Shown here in pieces: positions 38,145 through 43,580 of a DNA stretch of 43,580 nt. The notes under the pieces were generated by a model. The model saw nothing but the letters and a program-made list of their open reading frames with translations, was not told the origin of the DNA and made no database searches. Position 1 is the stretch's first letter. Every line of letters starts with the position of its first letter. The stretch comes from Brevinematales bacterium (GTDB lineage Bacteria > Spirochaetota > Brevinematia > Brevinematales > JAOACQ01): NCBI GenBank assembly GCA_020052515.1, contig JAGVOW010000056.1, positions 1 to 43,580 on the forward strand, given 5' to 3'. The position numbers and the translations under genes were made by a program.

Positions 38145-40543
38145 TGCGCGCCGATGCTTTCCGCAAAAACTCTCGTAACCGCAGCGCCGCCCACCATAAC
38201 TTTGAGATTCTGATTTTCTTTTTTAAGCAGTTCCATAAATTTTTTCATTTCGGACATAGTCGTAGTCATAAGCGCGGAAAGCCCTATGATATCCGCTTTT
38301 ATTTCTATAGCTTTCTTCAAAATGGCCTCATTGGGAACATCCTTACCTAAGTCTATCACCTCAAAACCATGGTTTAAAAGCATCAAACTAACAATGTTTT
38401 TACCGATGTCGTGAACATCGCCCTTGACTGTCGCAAAAACGATCTTACCTTTTGAATGGACCGATTCTTCTTTTAAAAGCGGCTCTAAAACAACAAAAGC
38501 CGCTTTCATCGTTTCCGCGGAAAGCATCAGCTGAGGAAGAAAATAAATCCGCTTGTCATAAAGTTCCCCTACTTCTGTAATAGCCGGGATCAGATGTTGA
38601 TTCAAAATTTCTGCGGCTTTGAGACCTTTTTGAAGCGCTTCATTTAAGTTAAAAGCAATAGACTCTTTCTGGCCATGGAGTATGGAATTCTTCAGTTTTT
38701 CTTCAACCGTTAATACCTGAGTCATTGAAATCTGAGATTTATTACCAACATTGGACGTTTGAGACCGATTAACCGTAAGTAAACTATTACTATAAATTTT
38801 GATGTATTCTTTTGAATGCTCGTCTTTTCCCAGTATGACATCCGAAGCTTTGACAATCCCCATCAGCTCTTCATCAAATGGATTCACAATCGCGGACGTC
38901 AAACCCTCCTGTATTGCCATAGACAAAAATCCCCGATTGACATAACCGCGCGCTGGAAGGCCATAGGAAACATTCGAAAGGCCAATGGTCGTTAAAAGCC
39001 CCAGCTCTTCTTTGAATAAGCGGATGGTTTTGAGAGTTTCCTTCGCGCCCTTCTGCTCCGCGCTCACAGTGAGCGCCAGCGGATCGGCCAGAATGTTTTT
39101 TTTGTCAATGCCATAACGCGCCGCTTCGTCTATGATTTTCCGCATGAGCTTTACTCTTTCTTCCGCTGTAGCGGGAATGCCCCTTTCATCAATCGGCAAC
39201 GCGATAAAAGCGGCGCCGTATTTTTTAACCTCTTTTAGTAAAGAAAGCCTCTCTTTTTCAGCCGAAATTGAATTTAATACCGCTTTTCCCGGATAAATTC
39301 TCAACCCTGCCCTAACCGCTTCTAAGTTTGAAGAATCTATCGCTAGAGGTGTTTTTACAAGATTAGAAAGAAGTTCCACTCCTTTTTTCACAAGCATTGC
39401 CTCATTTGCATCAGGTATTCCCATATTCATATCGAGCAGATGCGCGCCCGCCCCCTCCTGATTCAAAGCCTCTTCCTTAAACAAACTGAAGCTTTCGTTT
39501 AAGATATCCTGCGACAACGCCTTGCGCGCAGTAGGGTTCAGCCTTTCACCAATGATAGTAAAAGGAATATCAAAACCAATTTTTCTCATTTCATAACGGC
39601 TGGAAAGCTTTAAATAGTTATCTCCCTTTTGCCCCTTGATAAAACCGGGCTTGATTTGACGCGCTCTTTCATGCAGAAGGCGAATGTGTTCCGGTGTCGT
39701 ACCGCAGCACCCGCCGATAACACCCACACCGCATTCTAATATCTTCAGCGCAGACTCACCATACACTTCAGGAGTCTCTGTAAAAACTGTTTTTCCATCC
39801 TGTAAAACAGGCATCCCCGCGTTTGCCTGCGCGATAAAAGGAGTAGAAAAAAGCCCCTGTATTCTTTCCACAATCTGGAGCATATCGAAAGGCCCGGTAC
39901 CACAATTTGTTCCCATAATATCCACACCCAGGGCTTCTAATGTCGTAAAAACGGCTTCCGGAGAGCTCCCGGTCACAGTTCTGCCGTCTTTCTCAAAAGT
40001 CATGCTGGCAATTATCGGAAGGCCGCATACCTCACGGCATGCTAATATCCCGGCTTTTAACTCCAATACATCAATGTGTGTCTCAAAAAAAATACAATCC
40101 GCGCCGGCGTTTGCCAGAACAATAATCTGCTCTTTATAGATATCCACCATCTCGTCAAAATTTATTTTACCCAATGGTTCTATAAAAAGCCCTGTAGGGC
40201 CAACATCCGCCGCGACAATCGCTTTTCCACCGGCGGCTTTTTTTGCTACCCTGATGCCCGCTTCATTCAAGTCCTTCAGTTTTTTTTCCAGCCCAAAATC
40301 AGAGAGTTTTACTCTATTGCCGCCCAAAGTGTTGGTGATAATAAGATCACTTCCCGCTTTTATATAAGATTTATGCACACTTTCGACAATCTCCGGTTTT
40401 TCAATATTCCAGAGTTCCGGGCAGTCTCCGCCTTTTAAGCCATGCTTCTGCAAAAAAACACCCATTGACCCATCGCTGAAAACAATGCCTGTCTTTGCTT
40501 TTTGATAAAATTCTTTCCAATTCACAATAATCTTCCTTCGCAT
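38087..40543 (-). CDS. metH: Cobalamin-dependent methionine synthase, short form
   Basis: About 818 residues in three modules. The homocysteine-binding TIM barrel (1-300) has zinc ligands in MGTNCGTGPF (about 210) and VIGGCCGTTPEHI (about 276). The pterin-binding domain (about 325-590) starts at TIIGERLNPTARKAL. The B12-binding helix bundle and Rossmann domain (about 610-815) have DVHDIGKNIVSLML (about 707). It transfers the methyl of methyltetrahydrofolate to homocysteine. The C-terminal AdoMet-dependent reactivation domain of E. coli MetH is absent, as in Thermotoga-type enzymes, and no separate activator gene is visible. The ATG at 40543 is preferred; a GTG at 40522 has a better AAGGAAG site. 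The 3' end overlaps the glycosyltransferase gene. Confidence 0.93.
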   Translation of the reverse strand: MRRKIIVNWKEFYQKAKTGIVFSDGSMGVFLQKHGLKGGDCPELWNIEKPEIVESVHKSYIKAGSDLIITNTLGGNRVKLSDFGLEKKLKDLNEAGIRVAKKAAGGKAIVAADVGPTGLFIEPLGKINFDEMVDIYKEQIIVLANAGADCIFFETHIDVLELKAGILACREVCGLPIIASMTFEKDGRTVTGSSPEAVFTTLEALGVDIMGTNCGTGPFDMLQIVERIQGLFSTPFIAQANAGMPVLQDGKTVFTETPEVYGESALKILECGVGVIGGCCGTTPEHIRLLHERARQIKPGFIKGQKGDNYLKLSSRYEMRKIGFDIPFTIIGERLNPTARKALSQDILNESFSLFKEEALNQEGAGAHLLDMNMGIPDANEAMLVKKGVELLSNLVKTPLAIDSSNLEAVRAGLRIYPGKAVLNSISAEKERLSLLKEVKKYGAAFIALPIDERGIPATAEERVKLMRKIIDEAARYGIDKKNILADPLALTVSAEQKGAKETLKTIRLFKEELGLLTTIGLSNVSYGLPARGYVNRGFLSMAIQEGLTSAIVNPFDEELMGIVKASDVILGKDEHSKEYIKIYSNSLLTVNRSQTSNVGNKSQISMTQVLTVEEKLKNSILHGQKESIAFNLNEALQKGLKAAEILNQHLIPAITEVGELYDKRIYFLPQLMLSAETMKAAFVVLEPLLKEESVHSKGKIVFATVKGDVHDIGKNIVSLMLLNHGFEVIDLGKDVPNEAILKKAIEIKADIIGLSALMTTTMSEMKKFMELLKKENQNLKVMVGGAAVTRVFAESIGAHYSVDAVDAVKVANKLMQK

Positions 40544-40549
40544 TAGAAA

Positions 40550-40624
40550 CTCACCCACCACCACTCGCTCGTTCAATCCCCTCTCTTTCACAAAAAGAGA
40601 GGGGTGGCAGAAGGCCGGGGTGAG
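40550..40624. repeat. Palindromic intergenic element upstream of metH
   Basis: The outer arms CTCACCC and CGGGGTGAG enclose the hairpin CCCCTCTCTTT...AAAGAGAGGGG. It is related to the elements at 5438, 32495 and 43553 and lies directly before the metH start. Confidence 0.75.
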
Positions 40625-40699
40625 TTTTATCGGCCAAACTATTTTATAGAAAAAGCCAAAAATACTCAAATATTCCCCAAAAATTTTCACTTTTCCTAT

Positions 40700-40728
40700 T
40701 GACAGCGAAGAAAAAACACCTTATCATA
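40700..40728 (+). promoter_or_regulatory. Sigma70-type promoter of the small secreted protein gene
   Basis: TTGACA (40700-40705), a 17-base spacer and TATCAT (40723-40728), about 28 bases before the ATG. Confidence 0.7.
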
Positions 40729-40756
40729 ATAAATAATGTGGCAAAGGAGGCTCTTT

Positions 40757-41086
40757 ATGAAGGCAAGGTTAGTATTGTTAGTTGGTTTATTTTTATTCTG
40801 CTTTTCTTTATTCAGTTTCTCTCTAGAAATCATAAACCCGGTGTTTCCTTTTAAAGCGTTTGTTTATAAATCCGTTCATGTCCAGACAGCGGCAGATAGA
40901 GCAGGAGTCACCGTCAGCAAAGAAACTCCTTATATTTATGAGTTTACTTATCAAGGGAAAAAATATAAAGCCGAACTTTTTGTCTATGGCGCTATTTATT
41001 TGGAAAGAGAGGGCCAAAACCCTCTTTTGATTTCTTTTGATATTCGCGACTTCAGGCTTTACGGAAGAGGTAGCCTCATTGATTGA
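40757..41086 (+). CDS. Small secreted protein of unknown function
   Basis: The 109-residue product has a signal peptide (LVLLVGLFLFCFSLFSFS). The short mature domain is beta-rich (YIYEFTYQGKKYKAELFVYG, then AIYLEREGQNPLLISFDIRD). I do not recognise the family. The ATG at 40757 has GGAGG six bases upstream, preferred over an in-frame ATG at 40736. It has its own promoter. Its 3' end overlaps the end of xseA by 11 bases (convergent). Confidence 0.68.
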   Translation: MKARLVLLVGLFLFCFSLFSFSLEIINPVFPFKAFVYKSVHVQTAADRAGVTVSKETPYIYEFTYQGKKYKAELFVYGAIYLEREGQNPLLISFDIRDFRLYGRGSLID

Positions 41087-42302
41087 GTTTTTCCACTGTG
41101 GATTCTATGTTTCCATGATAAAGGAGAGTCTGTATTTTTTCTCCTTTCTGTAACTCTTGATACGAATGAAGAGTTCTCTTTGTACCATCATTTTCGATCC
41201 TGGAAGTAATGGAATAGCCTCTTTTTAGAATATTTTGAGGATGAAGGGCCTCCAGTTTCTCTTTTTGAATCAGCAATTTGTTTTTAGTTTGCTGTATGCT
41301 GGTTTTAAAGCTATTGTTCAGCCGGATTTTCAAATTATCCAAAGCTTGTGAATACTCCATCACAAAGGACTGCATCCACTGTTTCAAGCGCTCTTTCCCG
41401 GCTATCTCCAATCTCTTCTTGATAAAATCGATCCTATTGAGAATAAAATTTTCCATTCGTTGAGTCAGGTTCTGGATACGGCGAAGTATTTCCGTACGGT
41501 CTTTTACAACCAACTCTGCGGCGGCGGATGGAGTCGGCGCGCGGAGATCGGCTACATAATCCGCTATGGTGTAATCGATTTCATGGCCTACAGCGGATAT
41601 GACGGGAATTTTGGAAGCATAAATGGCCCTTGCCACAACTTCCTCATTAAAACACCAGAGGTCCTCAATTGACCCGCCGCCCCTTCCAACTATTAAAACA
41701 TCCAGAAAGTGTCCGGCATAGCGGTTGGCCACTTCGATAGCGCTCGCTATTTCCTGCGCGGCACATTCTCCCTGAACAGCGGCTGGAAAAACCAGCATAT
41801 TTACATTCCCAAAGCGCCTCATTGTTACATTCAATATATCTTGAATCGCCGCGCCTGTGGGAGATGTTACTACGCCTACATAGGAAGGAAATTCAGGAAT
41901 CTTTTTCTTATGTTCCCGGGCAAAAAGCCCTTCCTGTTCCAGCTTTTTCTTCAACTCATCAAATTTTAGTTTAAGAAGGCCTTCGCCTAAAAATTCAATT
42001 TCCTCAACAAATATGGTAAGAGAGCCTTCTTTTTTATAATAAGAAATTTTCCCGTAGATCAAGACTTCCAGACCATTCTTTAGGTCCGGCAAAGCGCTTT
42101 TTGCTCCCGAATACGCCATAACCATAGCGTTAATCTTGGATTCTGTGTCCTTAATAGAAAAGTAGGCATTGCCATTTTGTTGAATTTTCAAATTACTGAC
42201 CTCTCCGCGAATCCAGAGAGGCGCAATATTCTGAGAAATAATAGAATAGATAAATTTCGCTACAGCGCTGACCGATAAGGCTAAAGACTCATGAGAGGGC
42301 AT
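41076..42302 (-). CDS. xseA: Exodeoxyribonuclease VII large subunit
   Basis: The 408-residue product has the N-terminal OB-fold (LWIRGEVSNLKIQQNGNAYF). The catalytic core follows: YVGVVTSPTGAAIQDILNV, VLIVGRGGGSIEDLWCFNEE, VISAVGHEIDYTIADYVADL and RAPTPSAAAEL. A long coiled-coil region and the short C-terminal GYSI segment (LKRGYSITSR) complete it. It degrades single-stranded DNA to oligonucleotides with XseB; xseB, often next door, is not in the window. The ATG has a GGGGGC Shine-Dalgarno and follows rpmE by 15 bases, so the two are likely one transcript. Confidence 0.95.
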   Translation of the reverse strand: MPSHESLALSVSAVAKFIYSIISQNIAPLWIRGEVSNLKIQQNGNAYFSIKDTESKINAMVMAYSGAKSALPDLKNGLEVLIYGKISYYKKEGSLTIFVEEIEFLGEGLLKLKFDELKKKLEQEGLFAREHKKKIPEFPSYVGVVTSPTGAAIQDILNVTMRRFGNVNMLVFPAAVQGECAAQEIASAIEVANRYAGHFLDVLIVGRGGGSIEDLWCFNEEVVARAIYASKIPVISAVGHEIDYTIADYVADLRAPTPSAAAELVVKDRTEILRRIQNLTQRMENFILNRIDFIKKRLEIAGKERLKQWMQSFVMEYSQALDNLKIRLNNSFKTSIQQTKNKLLIQKEKLEALHPQNILKRGYSITSRIENDGTKRTLHSYQELQKGEKIQTLLYHGNIESTVEKLNQ

Positions 42303-42317
42303 AAAAAAGCCCCCTTA

Positions 42318-42518
42318 TTATTTAATGTTATATCTCTTCTTAAACCGGTCAACCATACCGCCCCTTTCCGACAATCTTTTCTGGCCAGTGTAGAAAGGAT
42401 GGCATTTAGCGCAGATTTCCACAGTGATTTCCGGTACTACCGTACGGATCGAAAAATCATTGCCGCAGGTACATTTTACTTTTGTATCGTAAAGTTTTGG
42501 ATGAATTCCTTCTCGCAT
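42318..42518 (-). CDS. rpmE: 50S ribosomal protein L31, zinc-binding form
   Basis: The 66-residue product reads MREGIHPKLYDTKVKCTCGN at its start, with zinc ligands Cys16, Cys18, Cys36 and Cys39 (EICAKCHPFYTG). It ends in the typical basic RFKKRYNIK. It is the C+ zinc-containing paralogue. The Shine-Dalgarno is GAGGGA. Confidence 0.97.
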   Translation of the reverse strand: MREGIHPKLYDTKVKCTCGNDFSIRTVVPEITVEICAKCHPFYTGQKRLSERGGMVDRFKKRYNIK

Positions 42519-42551
42519 AATTCCCTCTTCGTTAATAATAAATTGCCAAAA

Positions 42552-42580
42552 ATTATAAACTAATTTTAAAATTTAGTCAA
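42552..42580 (-). promoter_or_regulatory. Sigma70-type promoter of rpmE-xseA
   Basis: Minus strand: TTGACT (42580-42575), a 17-base spacer and TATAAT (42557-42552). It is the best-matched promoter in the window. Confidence 0.8.
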
Positions 42581-42584
42581 AATT

Positions 42585-43520
42585 TTAAAAATCTATCTTT
42601 GTGCCTATGTAAACTCTTCCGTCCGTAGAAGCAAAAACTCCCAGAGAACAAAGTGAATAAAAGCTCTTAGTCAAAGAAAACTCGAATAAAGCCGGAAGGT
42701 CGTTTGGAATAATCTGCCGGAGAGCAAAAGTAAATTCGTTAAAGGAAACCGCTTCTTCCAGACGAACAGAAATCTTCCACCCTTCTACCCAATTCAATTC
42801 AGCGAATCCCAAAAGGCTCCATTCACCAAAACGAAGCTCCCCCTTCGCGCTGGGCTGGAATGTCAAATAAAAATTCTTAAGATCATAGGTTAGCGGGTCG
42901 CTATTTACCCGCATCAAAAGCGCCTGAAAAGTGTAGCCCTCTCCTGTATAACGGACCCTTGCCGCCATCGGAATAGCATGGCGGAAATCCCCCTGTGAAT
43001 AACCGATTTCAAGATTATCCGAGACGAAACCCACTCTAATACCGGCGGGAGTTAAAAAACGCTGCAGGTATTGCGGAGGCGAATCAAATTCCCCGGCATT
43101 GTCAAAGGAAAAGAAAGAGGGCAGGAGTAAAAAGGTATCATAATTCGGCTGATAGTTGCCCGCTCCCCTCAAAGAAAGAAAAAAGTGGTTGAAAAACTTA
43201 TAGTAAATACCGTAGTCATAAAGATTGATATTATTAATCATGTAATAGTAATTTGTTTCCGGAATATGGGTGTCTTTATAGCCATTCAGGGTTACAAAAA
43301 ACTGCAGGTCATGGTTCAAAAGGGCCAATTCCGGGGTAAAATTGTAGCGCAAGAAAAAATATCGAAGGTGAAAGGTATTGCTGTGCAGGCCATAGGTAAA
43401 AAGCCCGCTGGAATGAAGAGCGCTCACATTCGTTTCCTGATAATCATCCCGGATTTTGTCTAAGGAAAAAGCTGGAAGCGCGAGGCAAATAAGAAATAAC
43501 ACCGCAATCATTTTCTTCAT
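42585..43520 (-). CDS. Putative outer-membrane beta-barrel protein
   Basis: The 311-residue product has a signal peptide (MIAVLFLICLALPAFS). The chain has alternating aromatic strands (HLRYFFLRYNFTPELALL, FFLSLRGAGNYQ, NLEIGYSQGDF, YTFQALLMRVN, GEWSLLGFAELNW) and ends in an aromatic terminal strand (GRVYIGTKIDF, final Phe), as outer-membrane barrels do. I do not recognise a specific family. The ATG at 43520 follows GGAG by nine bases; an upstream in-frame ATG reaches into a palindromic element and is rejected. It is upstream of the rpmE promoter on the same strand. Confidence 0.65.
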   Translation of the reverse strand: MKKMIAVLFLICLALPAFSLDKIRDDYQETNVSALHSSGLFTYGLHSNTFHLRYFFLRYNFTPELALLNHDLQFFVTLNGYKDTHIPETNYYYMINNINLYDYGIYYKFFNHFFLSLRGAGNYQPNYDTFLLLPSFFSFDNAGEFDSPPQYLQRFLTPAGIRVGFVSDNLEIGYSQGDFRHAIPMAARVRYTGEGYTFQALLMRVNSDPLTYDLKNFYLTFQPSAKGELRFGEWSLLGFAELNWVEGWKISVRLEEAVSFNEFTFALRQIIPNDLPALFEFSLTKSFYSLCSLGVFASTDGRVYIGTKIDF

Positions 43521-43552
43521 AAACAGGAACTCCTTTGTAAAATATTTCAGAA

Positions 43553-43580
43553 ACCGCCTCACCCCCCGGCCCCCTCTCCA
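43553..43580. repeat. Palindromic intergenic element, cut by the window edge
   Basis: CCGCCTCACCCCCCGGCCCC followed by CTCTCCA is the left part of the family seen at 32495-32535 and 5438-5489. Confidence 0.7.

Noticed and set aside
39684-40139. Plus-strand frame opposite metH
   Set aside because: Antisense to conserved, catalytic parts of methionine synthase.

Overview
The window is AT-rich, densely coded bacterial chromosome. The gene content suggests a diderm, probably Spirochaetota-like bacterium: many lipoproteins with LxxC lipoboxes, a FecR-domain protein, Asn-rich surface proteins with Ig-like folds, a predicted outer-membrane barrel, a membrane-anchored SpoIIE-type phosphatase next to a histidine-kinase-fold ATPase, and housekeeping genes scattered singly (tyrS, murG, xseA, rpmE, a short metH). 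The phylum is inferred from protein style; no rRNA or other decisive marker is present. There are no CRISPR arrays, phage genes, transposase genes or rRNAs.

Layout. 1-1885: a divergent pair, a multi-membrane-segment SpoIIE-like phosphatase (minus; frame closed by a stop at the catalytic motif near the window edge) and an RsbW/histidine-kinase-like ATPase (plus). The phosphatase start codon is followed by seven perfect copies of a 5-bp repeat, arranged so that loss or gain of one copy gives an immediate stop. 1888-6642: NfeD-type membrane protease, a small secreted protein, an oligopeptide-binding lipoprotein, a HEAT-like protein, and a small lipoprotein with a glycogen-binding (CBM48/AMPK-type) fold. 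6662-21566: an eight-gene, one-direction minus-strand locus: lipoprotein, 1117-residue secreted orphan, peptide-type solute-binding protein, two permeases, double ABC ATPase, secreted protein, and a 14-blade WD40 lipoprotein. This is the best candidate for an undescribed system. 21567-22189: a tiny ORF and a MITE-like element. 22190-26932: M16 peptidase, two SPFH proteins (prohibitin-like and stomatin-like), tRNA-Ser(CGA) and tRNA-Arg(GCG). 26936-31227: small membrane proteins and surface proteins (beta-helix, Ig-like, FecR). 31255-43520: tyrS, a GalU-like nucleotidyltransferase, cvpA-murG, an isopropylmalate/isocitrate-type dehydrogenase with a glycosyltransferase, a B12-dependent methionine synthase, a small secreted protein, xseA, rpmE and a putative barrel protein.

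A second theme is palindromic intergenic repeats. At least three families of GC-rich inverted repeats sit in nearly every larger gap. Three copies have entered genes: one lies in frame inside the double ABC ATPase, and two encode the C-terminal tails of the HEAT-like and GalU-like proteins. Sigma70-type promoters with exact 17-bp spacers can be read upstream of several genes.

Limits: all family calls come from reading motifs, without database searches. Start codons were chosen from Shine-Dalgarno sequences and signal peptides.
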